NCBI GenBank assembly: GCA_002400415.1
Contig: DGQP01000001.1
Coordinates: 329,476 to 393,475, forward strand
Direction of reading: 5' to 3'
DNA length: 64,000 nucleotides
Source: Chitinophagaceae bacterium UBA4411
GTDB taxonomy: Bacteria; Bacteroidota; Bacteroidia; Chitinophagales; Chitinophagaceae
The notes beneath the pieces were generated by a model. It worked only from the letters and a program-made list of their open reading frames with translations. It was not told the origin of the DNA and did not search any database. Of the stretch, positions 25,394-33,853 are shown piece by piece. The stretch's first letter is position 1. Every line of letters begins with the position of its first letter. The translations under genes were made by a program, and so were the position numbers.

Positions 25394-26050
25394 ATGATGC
25401 AAAAAACCGTAAGCAGTTATTGGAAAAAAATTATTGCACTGGCAGTCACTGCACTGTTTACAGGGAATTTTTTATCGGCCCAACAGCCGGACTCACTAAT
25501 TAAGCTGACACCTGAAACCACCGCCATTACAGCTTCCGAAAAAGTAAAGAAGGATACTGTGGTAAAAAAACACAGTCCCCGCACTGCCGCAATCCGTTCA
25601 GCCATTCTTCCCGGACTTGGCCAGATTTACAACAAAAAATACTGGAAACTGCCTATCGTCTATGGTGCCATCGGTATCAGCGGAGGTATTTTCTTTTATA
25701 ATCTGAAAAATTATAAAGACACCCGGTTTGCTTATAAAGTAAAATATAACATGCGGGTGAACCGGACTGACTCAGCCCTTTTTCCCCAGATAAAAGCTAA
25801 CCTGCAGCCATTGAGTGAAGAATCGCTCCGGTTTTACAGGGATCAATTTCGCCGGGATGTGGATTATTCAGCGCTTTTTTTTGTCATCCTCTGGGGTTTG
25901 AACGTGGTGGACGCCACCGTGGACGCTCACCTGAAAAGTTTTGACATAAGCCCTGACCTCAGTCTCCGCATCAAACCAGGTCACAGCGAAATGGCCGGAA
26001 CCAACGGCATCAGTCTTGTCCTTTCCCTGAAAGATAAAAGGGCCCGGTAA
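25394..26050 (+). CDS. DUF5683 domain protein
   Basis: 218 residues from the ATG at 25394 (a TTG precedes it). N-terminal signal peptide (KKIIALAVTALFTGNFLSAQ), a lysine/threonine-rich linker, then the family core AIRSAILPGLGQIYNKKYWK followed by hydrophobic segments at about 90-108 and 160-180 (FFVILWGLNVVDATVDAHL). The order parA-parB-DUF5683-dapB is recurrent in Bacteroidota, which supports the identification. Function unknown; the LPGLGQ-Y-x-K motif resembles small TM2-type membrane proteins. Co-transcription with parB is likely given the 27-bp gap. Confidence 0.82.
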   Translation: MMQKTVSSYWKKIIALAVTALFTGNFLSAQQPDSLIKLTPETTAITASEKVKKDTVVKKHSPRTAAIRSAILPGLGQIYNKKYWKLPIVYGAIGISGGIFFYNLKNYKDTRFAYKVKYNMRVNRTDSALFPQIKANLQPLSEESLRFYRDQFRRDVDYSALFFVILWGLNVVDATVDAHLKSFDISPDLSLRIKPGHSEMAGTNGISLVLSLKDKRAR

Positions 26051-26133
26051 CCCAATTAAGTTTTCTCCTTTCTCTTTTTTTAAAGTTATTTGCAGCAACA
26101 AACAGGTTTTACCTGCAACCTAAAACCAGTAGT

Positions 26134-26850
26134 ATGAATATTGCACTGATCGGTTATGGCAAAATGGGGAAAGCTATTGAAGAGATTGCCCTGCAACGGG
26201 GACATTCAATCGCTTTAAAAATTGACGAGAATAATCTGGCTGATTTCAATGCAGAAAAGATTACAATTGCTGATGTGGCTATAGAATTCACCGGTCCGCA
26301 CACAGCCATTGATAATATTAAAAAAGCTATTGGCTTTACCATCCCGTTGGTTTGCGGCTCCACCGGCTGGACAGAAAGAATGGACGAAGTCAGCCAATTG
26401 GTAAAAGAAAAGAACGGAACTTTTTTATATGCCAGCAATTTCAGCATTGGTGTTAATATTTTTTTCGAGGTCAATAAAAAATTAGCTGCGCTGATGGCGC
26501 CGCATAAGGAATATGAAGTAATCCTGGAGGAAGTACATCACACCCAGAAAAAGGATGCGCCCAGTGGCACAGCTATTACGTTAGCTGAACAGGTACTGAA
26601 AGAGATCAAAAGAAAAAAACGCTGGGTGAATGAACTCAGTGATAATCCCGAAGATCTGGAGATCATCAGCCAGCGGGAAGACCCTGCTCCCGGCACCCAT
26701 CATGTTAAATATTCTTCGGCCGTGGACGATATTGAAATCATTCATACGGCCCACAACCGCAAAGGCTTTGCTGCCGGAGCCGTACTGGCTGCCGAGTTTA
26801 TAAAAGAGAAAAAGGGTATCTTCAGCATGAAAGATGTTTTGGGATTATAA
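26134..26850 (+). CDS. dapB: 4-hydroxy-tetrahydrodipicolinate reductase
   Basis: NAD(P)H-dependent reductase of the diaminopimelate/lysine pathway. The Rossmann nucleotide motif is IGYGKMGKAI at residues 6-15, the central FTGPHTAIDN and CGSTGWTE loops follow, and the substrate signature is EEVHHTQKKDAPSGTA with the catalytic His-His-Lys set. 238 residues, the short Bacteroidota form. Aspartate kinase at 43-44 kb supplies the first step of the same pathway. In related genomes a signal peptidase gene usually follows; here two histidine kinases do. Confidence 0.95.
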   Translation: MNIALIGYGKMGKAIEEIALQRGHSIALKIDENNLADFNAEKITIADVAIEFTGPHTAIDNIKKAIGFTIPLVCGSTGWTERMDEVSQLVKEKNGTFLYASNFSIGVNIFFEVNKKLAALMAPHKEYEVILEEVHHTQKKDAPSGTAITLAEQVLKEIKRKKRWVNELSDNPEDLEIISQREDPAPGTHHVKYSSAVDDIEIIHTAHNRKGFAAGAVLAAEFIKEKKGIFSMKDVLGL

Positions 26851-26876
26851 ATATCTTCACCAACCCTTCTCAAGCC

Positions 26877-28922
26877 ATGCTGAAAAAAAATTTATCCTGT
26901 CTTTTCTTTGTTTTCCTTTGCTGCATTACCAGCGCACAAATTTCTCCCACCGACAGCCTGCAAAATAGTGTCCGGGAAAATAGCAAGGATAGTAACAGTA
27001 TAAAAGCATTGCTGAAACTGGCCGAAATTTATCGCTGGACCAAGCCCGATTCAGGCATTTATTATGCAGAGCAGGCCATTCAGCAAAATGACAGGCTCCG
27101 TTTGTCACCCCGCTATACTGCCCTTGCCTGGAACTCGGTTGGTTATGCCCGGTATATGAAAGGAGATTACCCGGGTGCCATCCGGGCCTTTGAAGCCTAC
27201 TATAGTTTTTCAGAGAAGGCAAATGATCTTATCAATATGGGCTTTGCACTGAACAATGAAGGCAATGTTTATATTGAATTGGGCAACTATGTAAAAGCGC
27301 TTGAGAAATACCAGCAGGCACTTGCTGTACGCCAAAAAGCCCGGGACAAGGGTGGCATTGCCATGAGTTACAACAATATTGGTTTTATTTATAAAGATAT
27401 CGGCGATTATGAAAAAGCTATCCATAATTTCCTGTTCGCCCTGCGGGAATACGAACTGCTGGACGATAAAAACGCCGTCGCCAAAACGCATAATTTTATT
27501 GGTATCGTTTATGCAAAAAAGAAGGAATACAACAAAGCCATCTCCCATTTAGAGCAGGGAATCCGTATTCAAAAGATCACCAATGATAAAAATGAGCTGG
27601 CCATTAGTTACCAATCCATTGCTTCTATTTATAAAGAACAGGAAGATTACAGCCGTTCTGTTTCCTTTCTCAATGAAGCGATGAAAGTATATGAAAGCAG
27701 TACTGATCTGCGGCAGATTGCCCTCGTGCAGGTGGACCTTGGAGAAATTTATCTGCGCAAAAAGAACTATGATTCAGCCGCCTGGTATTTCACCCGTTCA
27801 GTTGACCTTAACAACAGGATTGGCAATAAACGCAATATGGCTTCCCCCCGCATCGGGCTGGCGCAGGCATCCATCCACCAAAAAAATTATATCCTGGCGA
27901 AACAATCATTAGATAGTGCATTTGCCATCATTGAAACAACCAGTAAGAAAGACGACCTGAAAAATTATTACCTGGTTGCTGCTGATTATTATTCAGCCAC
28001 CGGCAACATGGCACAGGCATTGGAACTGCATAAAAAATATGCTGCCATCAAAGATACATTACTTAACGAGGCCAATGTGAAGGCCATTGCCGACATGGAA
28101 GTGAAATATGAAACCGAAAAGAAAGAGCAGGAGATTAAATTGCAGCAGTCGGAAATAGCCAGGAAGAATATTGTAATTGCTGCTGTGGCAGGCTCACTGG
28201 CCCTGGTAATACTATTAGGAATTTCGGCCTACCGCCGTTACCGGTTGCAACAGCAGGCCCGGCTGCAGGCCGAAATTATGAAGCAACAGGAAATGGCAAC
28301 TAAAGCGGTAATAGAAGCAGAAGAGGAAGAAAGAAAACGGATTGCCCGTGACCTGCATGATGGTGTGGGGCAAATGATGAGTGCAGCCAAGATGAACCTC
28401 TCTGCTTTTGAATCCGAACTAAAATTCGCTTCTACTGATCAGCAACTTTCCTTTGAAAAGATCATCAGCCTCGTGGATGAAAGCTGCAAAGAGGTCAGGA
28501 GCGTATCGCACAATATGATGCCGAATGCTCTATTAAAAAGCAGCCTCAGCTCTGCTGTGCAGGATTTTATTGATAAATTAGATAAGAAAACGATACAGGT
28601 ACACCTGTATACCGAAGGTCTCGACCAACGCCTGGACGCTAATGTGGAAACAGTTTTGTACCGGGTGATCCAGGAATGCGTGAACAATGTGATCAAACAT
28701 TCGGGGGCTAATACGCTTGATATTTCTGTGATAAGAGATACCGATGGCATCAGTGCCACTATTGAGGATAATGGTAAAGGTTTTGACAGCAGGGATAAAT
28801 CTAAATTTGACGGCATTGGCATGAAGAATATCAGCAGCCGGGTGGGATACCTGAAAGGAACTGTTGATTTTGATTCAACCCCCGGGAAAGGGACATTGGT
28901 AGCTGTTCATGTCCCCTTGTAA
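26877..28922 (+). CDS. TPR-containing sensor histidine kinase (first paralogue)
   Basis: 681 residues. A signal peptide ending near ITSAQ, then six or more tetratricopeptide repeats (about 40-400; e.g. GNYVKALEKYQQALAVRQ and GDYEKAIHNFLFALREYE) facing the periplasm. One transmembrane helix (IVIAAVAGSLALVILLGISAY) and a coiled coil follow. The HisKA_3 phospho-acceptor is in RIARDLHDGVGQMMSAA, and the HATPase_c N box is VIQECVNNVIKHS with the G box IGMKNISSRVGYL. It is of the NarX/DegS type. A 15-bp gap separates it from a close paralogue, and a NarL-type regulator follows. The ligand, presumably protein or peptide bound by the TPRs, is unknown. Confidence 0.92.
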   Translation: MLKKNLSCLFFVFLCCITSAQISPTDSLQNSVRENSKDSNSIKALLKLAEIYRWTKPDSGIYYAEQAIQQNDRLRLSPRYTALAWNSVGYARYMKGDYPGAIRAFEAYYSFSEKANDLINMGFALNNEGNVYIELGNYVKALEKYQQALAVRQKARDKGGIAMSYNNIGFIYKDIGDYEKAIHNFLFALREYELLDDKNAVAKTHNFIGIVYAKKKEYNKAISHLEQGIRIQKITNDKNELAISYQSIASIYKEQEDYSRSVSFLNEAMKVYESSTDLRQIALVQVDLGEIYLRKKNYDSAAWYFTRSVDLNNRIGNKRNMASPRIGLAQASIHQKNYILAKQSLDSAFAIIETTSKKDDLKNYYLVAADYYSATGNMAQALELHKKYAAIKDTLLNEANVKAIADMEVKYETEKKEQEIKLQQSEIARKNIVIAAVAGSLALVILLGISAYRRYRLQQQARLQAEIMKQQEMATKAVIEAEEEERKRIARDLHDGVGQMMSAAKMNLSAFESELKFASTDQQLSFEKIISLVDESCKEVRSVSHNMMPNALLKSSLSSAVQDFIDKLDKKTIQVHLYTEGLDQRLDANVETVLYRVIQECVNNVIKHSGANTLDISVIRDTDGISATIEDNGKGFDSRDKSKFDGIGMKNISSRVGYLKGTVDFDSTPGKGTLVAVHVPL

Positions 28923-28937
28923 ATACAAATCAGTTCA

Positions 28938-30884
28938 GTGAAATCTTTTATCGACCATAGTAAGAAAATACTGTTCCTCATGGGCCTGGTTGTGTTTCTT
29001 CAAAATAATACCGCCGCACAGGCCAATCCCGCTCTGCTCAAAGCACAATTATCTGCCGAAAGATCGATTGCAGGGAAGATTGACATCCTGCTAAAACTTT
29101 GTGAAGTATACAAAGTCGCTGATTTTGATTCCTGCCTGTCATTTGCCCGGCAGGCTATTGCGCTTTTGGAAAAAGAAGCCAGCCCTGTTAAACTGGCCAA
29201 AGCAGAAATGTATGTTTTCGGCTATTATTACAATGAAGGTTATCCTGATTCTGCATTGGCCTTGGTTGAAAAAAATATCAGCTGGCTGGAAAAGGAACCC
29301 TCCCTGCTGCCGGAACTGGCCCAGTATTATTCTTTTTCGGGTTTATGTTATATGAAAATGGACCGGAAAAAAGATGCGCTTGACCGCTTCTACCTTGCCT
29401 TAAAAAAAGCAGAAGCCTGTAAAGATTATTTAGTACAATTGAAAGCAAGGGTTAATATCGGCTGGGTTATGATGGAACTGAAACAGTTTCCTTCTGCTAT
29501 TCAGAATTTTCACAATGCCATTCAATTGGTGGAGGGCAAAAAACTAACACAGGCTTATACGGCAGTCATCTATAACAATCTTGCTTCCTGCCATGGTTCA
29601 CTCAACAATATTGATTCTGCTTATTATTTTGCACGGATAGCCATTGAAAATGCCAAAGCCAACAACGATATTTTAGCACAGGCTAATGGTTTGTTTATTC
29701 TTGGAACAGCCTTAGAGAAGCAGGGGAAACTGGAGGAAGCACTACATTATTTCCTGGAAGCGCAGCCCCTGCGGCAAAAGATCGGTGATCCTTTCTTCAT
29801 CGTCTCAGACCTTGCAGAATTATCTGCGCTATATGCAAAAATGGGCAAAACCGATGAAGGCATCCTAAGCGGTAAAGAAGCATTGCACATTGCTGAAATC
29901 AATAAGATCAGTGCCAAGCTGCCAATGATCTACACTGCGCTTGCCGCCAATTACGAAGCGGCAAAAGAATACAATGAAGCCATTGCTGCTTATAAAAAAA
30001 TCAACGCCCTTCAGGACAGCATGTATGCGGATGCCAACCCGAAAGCACTTGCAGAAATGCAAACACTATATGAAACAGAAAAAAAAGTAAGACTGATCGA
30101 ACAAAAAGATAACAAAATACGGCTCCAGAACTTTCTGTTCATTGGTATCGCCGGGCTGATGCTGCTTGGCGGGCTGTTGCTCCATTCCCAGTATAAAAAA
30201 TACCGTTTCAAAAAAGAAGCACAATTGCAGGCGCAACTACTGCAACAACAGGAACAGGCTGCAAAAGCGGTACTCGAAGCCGAAGAAAACGAAAGGCAGC
30301 GCATTGCCAAAGACCTGCATGATGGTGTGGGACAGATGATGAGCGCTGCCAAGATGAACCTTTCGGCATTTGAATCTGCCATACAATTCACAGACGCTGC
30401 GCAAAGAACAGCGTTTTCAAAAGTAATTGAGCTGGTTGATGAAGGCTGCAGGGAAGTACGCACTGTTTCACACACCATGATGCCCGGCAAACTCCTGAAC
30501 TATGGACTTACAGCTGCCATCAGGGATTTTACAGATAAATTAGACAAGAGTTCGGTTCAGGTACATTTATATACAGAAGGGCTTGAACAACGGCTGGATT
30601 CTACTATTGAAATAGTATTGTACAGGGTGGTGCAGGAGTGCGTGAACAATGTGATTAAACATGCCCGGGCCAGCACTCTGGATATTTCCATAATCAAAGA
30701 CAAAGATGGTATTAATGCCACCATTGAGGACAACGGCCAGGGCTTTGATGCAACCGATAAAGAGAAATTTGAAGGCATAGGATTAAAAAATATCATCACC
30801 CGGGTTGAATACCTGAAAGGGACGGTAGATTTTGATTCAGCACCGGGCCGGGGAACGGTAGTGGCCTTATATGTACCAGTTTAA
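28938..30884 (+). CDS. TPR-containing sensor histidine kinase (second paralogue)
   Basis: 648 residues, the same plan as the gene before it: signal peptide (FLMGLVVFLQNNTAAQ), TPR array, membrane helix (FLFIGIAGLMLLGGLLL), HisKA_3 acceptor RIAKDLHDGVGQMMSAA and HATPase_c (VVQECVNNVIKHA; IGLKNIITRVEYLK). The kinase halves are nearly alike whereas the TPR halves have diverged, which indicates duplication followed by sensor divergence. The start is a GTG at 28938, 15 bp after the previous stop; it is needed to give a complete signal peptide. Both kinases probably phosphorylate the single regulator at 30928, and may form heterodimers. Confidence 0.9.
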   Translation: MKSFIDHSKKILFLMGLVVFLQNNTAAQANPALLKAQLSAERSIAGKIDILLKLCEVYKVADFDSCLSFARQAIALLEKEASPVKLAKAEMYVFGYYYNEGYPDSALALVEKNISWLEKEPSLLPELAQYYSFSGLCYMKMDRKKDALDRFYLALKKAEACKDYLVQLKARVNIGWVMMELKQFPSAIQNFHNAIQLVEGKKLTQAYTAVIYNNLASCHGSLNNIDSAYYFARIAIENAKANNDILAQANGLFILGTALEKQGKLEEALHYFLEAQPLRQKIGDPFFIVSDLAELSALYAKMGKTDEGILSGKEALHIAEINKISAKLPMIYTALAANYEAAKEYNEAIAAYKKINALQDSMYADANPKALAEMQTLYETEKKVRLIEQKDNKIRLQNFLFIGIAGLMLLGGLLLHSQYKKYRFKKEAQLQAQLLQQQEQAAKAVLEAEENERQRIAKDLHDGVGQMMSAAKMNLSAFESAIQFTDAAQRTAFSKVIELVDEGCREVRTVSHTMMPGKLLNYGLTAAIRDFTDKLDKSSVQVHLYTEGLEQRLDSTIEIVLYRVVQECVNNVIKHARASTLDISIIKDKDGINATIEDNGQGFDATDKEKFEGIGLKNIITRVEYLKGTVDFDSAPGRGTVVALYVPV

Positions 30885-30927
30885 TTTTTTCTGGCCGCTT
30901 AAATTATAGTACTTTCATTCTGCCCAC

Positions 30928-31569
30928 ATGAAGAACGAAAAAATTACCCTGGCCCTGGTTGACGATCACCAGATCGTTATAGACGGATTGATGTCATTGC
31001 TTAAAGGCCATGATCGCTTCCGGTTTGTTTTTGCTTCTACCGAACCCACAGAAGTCATACAAAAGCTCACCCAGACACCGGTTGATATTTTACTCACAGA
31101 TATTATGATGCCCGGCCTGCCTGGTAATGAATTAGCCAGACTGGTGAAACAGAAATTCCCGGCTACCAAAATTTTGGCACTTTCGATGAGTGGACAGGGT
31201 GACCTGGTGAATGAAATGATCAATGATGCTGACATTTCCGGTTATGTGCTGAAGAATATTGGTAAACAGGAACTCCTGAAAGCCCTTGATAAGATTGCTG
31301 CCGGAGGTATCTACTTCAGTGAAGAAGTAATAGATGAATTGCAGCGCAGCAGCCAGCGAAAAAAACAGAACGAAGATGCCCATCTCACCGACCGGGAGAT
31401 TGAGATCATCCGGCTGATTGAAAAAGAATATAATAACAAACAGATTGCTGAAGCTTTATTTATCAGCGAAAGAACCGTGGAAACTCACCGCAAGAATATT
31501 TTTCGTAAAACCGGTACTAACTCCGTCATCGGCCTTGTGAAATATGCATATGAGCATAAACTGGTGTAA
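30928..31569 (+). CDS. NarL/LuxR-family response regulator
   Basis: 213 residues. The receiver domain has the acidic pair VDDHQ (12-13), phospho-acceptor Asp58 (LLTDIMMPG) and Lys of YVLKNIGKQE. The LuxR-type helix-turn-helix follows from about 150 (LTDREIEIIRLIEKEYNNKQ; FISERTVETHRKNIFRK). It starts 43 bp after the second TPR kinase and is the cognate regulator for HisKA_3 kinases. With two kinases and one regulator, this is a branched two-input phosphorelay by inference. Confidence 0.93.
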   Translation: MKNEKITLALVDDHQIVIDGLMSLLKGHDRFRFVFASTEPTEVIQKLTQTPVDILLTDIMMPGLPGNELARLVKQKFPATKILALSMSGQGDLVNEMINDADISGYVLKNIGKQELLKALDKIAAGGIYFSEEVIDELQRSSQRKKQNEDAHLTDREIEIIRLIEKEYNNKQIAEALFISERTVETHRKNIFRKTGTNSVIGLVKYAYEHKLV

Positions 31570-31579
31570 CCCTGAGAAA

Positions 31580-31740
31580 ATGAATAAAAGCACCTTTACA
31601 GATAAAACAAACCCGCCTCATGAAAAGAACTTGCTGCCGCCAAAATCTATGCTGAAGGCCGTGGTATCAGGCCCGATGTGAAAACAAAAAAGGTAATCGG
31701 AGACATCAAACGCCTGGCAGAGATCAAACTGACAAATTAA
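31580..31740 (+). pseudogene. Frame-disrupted small ORF
   Basis: From ATG 31580 the frame reads MNKSTFTDKTNPPHEK and then goes out of register. From 31627 another frame reads ELAAAKIYAEGRGIRPDVKT and on to RLAEIKLTN before TAA at 31740, with a stop just before it. Adding one A in the AAAA run at 31623-31626 would join them into a single frame of about 53 residues with a basic, amphipathic C-terminal helix. This may be a frameshifted small gene, a recent decay product or a sequencing error. I do not recognise the family. Confidence 0.45.
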
Positions 31741-31743
31741 ATT

Positions 31744-32184
31744 CTATGCAGAAAGAAAAGGGAGTTCGCTAATCTCGTCCAGACCACTTCTTCCTTTCTT
31801 ATACCCATAACAATACTCGCCGTTGGTAATCACTAAATAAGGGACAGGGATACTGATATTATACCGCAGCACTTGTTGTAACACATTTTCATCCAGTTTT
31901 ACTTTCATCTCTTTACACTCAACCATCATCCAGGGTTCATGGCTTGAATTATATACCAGGATATCAAACCTCTTTTTTAGCTCACCCAGTTGCAGCTCTT
32001 TTTCAACAGCAATTAGTGTTGCCGGGTATTTCTTTACCTGCACCAGGTATTGAATGAAGTTCTGCCGCACCCATTCTTCCGGGGTCAGGAGCACCCATTT
32101 CTTCCGGATCGTATCCAGGATGTACTCTTTCCCGTTTTCTGTCTTTATGCTGAAGGCGGGTTCTGGAAATTCAATCTTTATCAT
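31744..32184 (-). CDS. Stand-alone restriction-endonuclease-like (HSDR_N_2-type) domain protein
   Basis: 146 residues, resembling the N-terminal nuclease domain of type I restriction R subunits (PF13588). It has the PD-(D/E)xK fold signature: Glu37 in PEEWVRQNFIQYL, Asp74 in RFDILVY, and Glu89-x-Lys91 in MMVECKEMK. No helicase, methylase or specificity subunit is nearby, so it is not a restriction system by itself; such solo domains are widespread in Bacteroidota with no fixed function. ATG at 32184 is used because the open extension to 32259 is encoded by a repeat. A -7 box (CAAATATA on the plus strand, 32190-32197) sits 5 bp upstream, implying a near-leaderless mRNA. Confidence 0.75.
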   Translation of the reverse strand: MIKIEFPEPAFSIKTENGKEYILDTIRKKWVLLTPEEWVRQNFIQYLVQVKKYPATLIAVEKELQLGELKKRFDILVYNSSHEPWMMVECKEMKVKLDENVLQQVLRYNISIPVPYLVITNGEYCYGYKKGRSGLDEISELPFLSA

Positions 32185-32189
32185 TAGTT

Positions 32190-32197
32190 CAAATATA
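32190..32197 (-). promoter_or_regulatory. -7 box abutting the nuclease-domain gene
   Basis: Minus-strand TATATTTG, an exact TAnnTTTG match, ends 5 bp before the ATG at 32184, predicting a leaderless or nearly leaderless transcript. Confidence 0.45.
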
Positions 32198-32232
32198 GAC
32201 GATGGCCAACAGACCACAGACGACAGAAGGCT
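32198..32232. repeat. Left GACCACAGAC-type repeat flanking the second four-helix-bundle gene
   Basis: Contains ACAGACCACAGACGACAG. The 12-mer GACCACAGACGA at 32212-32223 is the exact inverse of TCGTCTGTGGTC at 32665-32676 on the other side of the gene. Related copies lie at 34702-34778 and 45629-45661. Confidence 0.65.
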
Positions 32233-32293
32233 CATTTTCGAAAATTTCTGTCCCATCAAAATTGTTGTCGTATTTTAAGGCAAACTTATCGCT

Positions 32294-32656
32294 ATGGCAT
32301 TCAAATTTGAACAACTGCGGGTTTGGCAGGTTGCTCTCGGGTTTGGAGAAGATATCAATCGTATAGCAGACCATTTTCCTAAAAAAGAACTATTTAACCT
32401 AAGCAGCCAGATCCGGAGAGCCGCTGACAGCATTGGATTAAATATTACAGAAGGATCAACCGGGCTATCTGATGCAGAACAAAAAAGATTCCTAATCTTT
32501 GCAAACAGGTCGGCCCTGGAAGTAGCCGCTTGCCTTATTAAGGCCAGGTTAAGGAATTATCTTGATGAGAAAACATTTAATAAACTTTATACTGATTCAG
32601 AATCGTTGGTCAAAATGCTCCAGGCATTTATAAAAAACTCAGCTAAAGAAAGCTAA
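32294..32656 (+). CDS. Four-helix-bundle protein (23S rRNA intervening-sequence protein family), second copy
   Basis: 120 residues of the S23/IVP family. It shares the signature with the 24.1-kb protein: FEQLRVWQVA at the start, FPKKELFNLSSQIRRAADSI, LNITEGST, EQKRFLIFANRS and ALEVAACLIKA. Overall identity appears only moderate, so this is not a recent duplicate. It is bracketed within 80 bp on each side by a 12-bp inverted repeat of the GACCACAGAC type, unlike the AGCTGCGAG repeat around the first. This repeated arrangement of one gene plus a private inverted repeat suggests a mobile or mobilised cassette. Function unknown. Confidence 0.87.
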   Translation: MAFKFEQLRVWQVALGFGEDINRIADHFPKKELFNLSSQIRRAADSIGLNITEGSTGLSDAEQKRFLIFANRSALEVAACLIKARLRNYLDEKTFNKLYTDSESLVKMLQAFIKNSAKES

Positions 32657-32683
32657 GTCGTCCATCGTCTGTGGTCCGTCGTC
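32657..32683. repeat. Right GACCACAGAC-type repeat flanking the second four-helix-bundle gene
   Basis: Begins right after the stop codon. TCGTCTGTGGTC at 32665-32676 is the perfect inverse of 32212-32223, and the outer GTCGTC units repeat at both edges (32657-32662 and 32678-32683). Confidence 0.65.
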
Positions 32684-32695
32684 AAAAAAACAAAT

Positions 32696-33466
32696 ATGAA
32701 GAGCAAAGAAGAAATCGTACACAATTGGTTACCCCGCTATACAGGTGAATCCCTGGAGAATTTTGGTAAATATATCCTGCTGACCAATTTCAGCAATTAC
32801 GTTTACATGTTTGCCGAAGAGAATAAGGTAAAAGTAGTTGGCGAAGGCAGGCCGATGCAATGTGCGACCGCCGGCGATATCAGTATCATCAATTTTGGCA
32901 TGGGGAGTCCCACCGCCGCCACTATTATGGACCTGCTGACGGCCATAGAACCCAAAGCGGTTCTTTTTCTTGGTAAATGCGGGGGTTTGAAAAAAAGGAA
33001 TAAACTCGGCGACCTCATCCTGCCTATCGCAGCCATAAGGGGAGAAGGTACTTCTAACGATTATTTCCCGCCGGAAGTACCGGCGCTACCTGCCTTCGCC
33101 CTGCAAAAAGCAGTATCCACCACCATCCGAGATCACGAAGTGGATTACTGGACCGGCACCGTGTATACCACCAACCGCCGGGTGTGGGAGCATGATGAGG
33201 TTTTCAAAGAATACCTGACCAAAGTACGGGCTTATGCAATAGATATGGAGACAGCCACTATTTTTACGGTAGGTTTCTATAATAAAATCCCGACCGGCGC
33301 TTTATTACTGGTGAGTGATCAACCCATGATACCTGAAGGTGTAAAAACAGAAGAAAGTGATAAGAAAGTAACAGCCAGATTTGTAGAGACCCATTTGAAA
33401 ATCGGGATTGAGTCATTGAAACAACTGATCAATGATGGCCTGACCGTCAGACACCTGAAATTTTAA
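32696..33466 (+). CDS. amn: AMP nucleosidase
   Basis: Phosphorylase-like nucleosidase of the PNP/UDP family that hydrolyses AMP to adenine and ribose 5-phosphate, regulating adenylate pools. Core motifs: INFGMGSPTAATIMDLL, LFLGKCGGL, a substrate loop around RGEGTSNDYFPPEVPALP, AIDMETATIF (the nucleoside-binding Met-Glu), and the catalytic Asp in LLVSDQPMIPEG. 256 residues: this is the short form common in Bacteroidota, without the N-terminal regulatory domain of the E. coli enzyme. The repeat lies between it and the four-helix gene upstream. Followed at 12 bp by a small lipoprotein-like gene. Confidence 0.9.
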   Translation: MKSKEEIVHNWLPRYTGESLENFGKYILLTNFSNYVYMFAEENKVKVVGEGRPMQCATAGDISIINFGMGSPTAATIMDLLTAIEPKAVLFLGKCGGLKKRNKLGDLILPIAAIRGEGTSNDYFPPEVPALPAFALQKAVSTTIRDHEVDYWTGTVYTTNRRVWEHDEVFKEYLTKVRAYAIDMETATIFTVGFYNKIPTGALLLVSDQPMIPEGVKTEESDKKVTARFVETHLKIGIESLKQLINDGLTVRHLKF

Positions 33467-33478
33467 ACCCATTCTTAT

Positions 33479-33853
33479 ATGAAACTCTTCATCTTTCTTA
33501 CCGGGATCTTTCTGCTGACTATCTCAGCAGAAAATTGTAATAAGAAAAAAGCAGGCGCTGTTTACAAAGGCAGGCTGGAAGTGAAAGGCATTTGTATGAA
33601 TTATACGATCAGCGTTATTGAAGGCAATATTGATCCCGCCTTAGTGGAAGCCAGTTGGACTGATGAGACCACGAAGAAGATTTATACCAATGCTTTTGGC
33701 CTGGGCAGCCCCTGTAATTTCCCGGCAACTATCAATGCCGGTGATGAATTTTATTTCAGTATTGATACGGCCAGACAGGAGAACTGTGCAGTATGTATGG
33801 CCTATTATCCAACTCCGGGTAAAAAAATACCCATCAAAGTGGTGCTGAAATAA
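33479..33853 (+). CDS. Small secreted cysteine-containing protein, unknown function
   Basis: 124 residues. MKLFIFLTGIFLLTISAENC is a signal sequence with a possible lipobox at Cys20 (SAENC is a poor lipobox, so lipidation is uncertain). The mature part has four further Cys (GICMNYT, GSPCNF, ENCAVC), which could form two disulfides in the periplasm. No known domain recognised. Its TAA shares one base with the ATG of the following ABC ATPase (TAATG at 33851-33855), so the two are translationally coupled. Confidence 0.75.
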   Translation: MKLFIFLTGIFLLTISAENCNKKKAGAVYKGRLEVKGICMNYTISVIEGNIDPALVEASWTDETTKKIYTNAFGLGSPCNFPATINAGDEFYFSIDTARQENCAVCMAYYPTPGKKIPIKVVLK

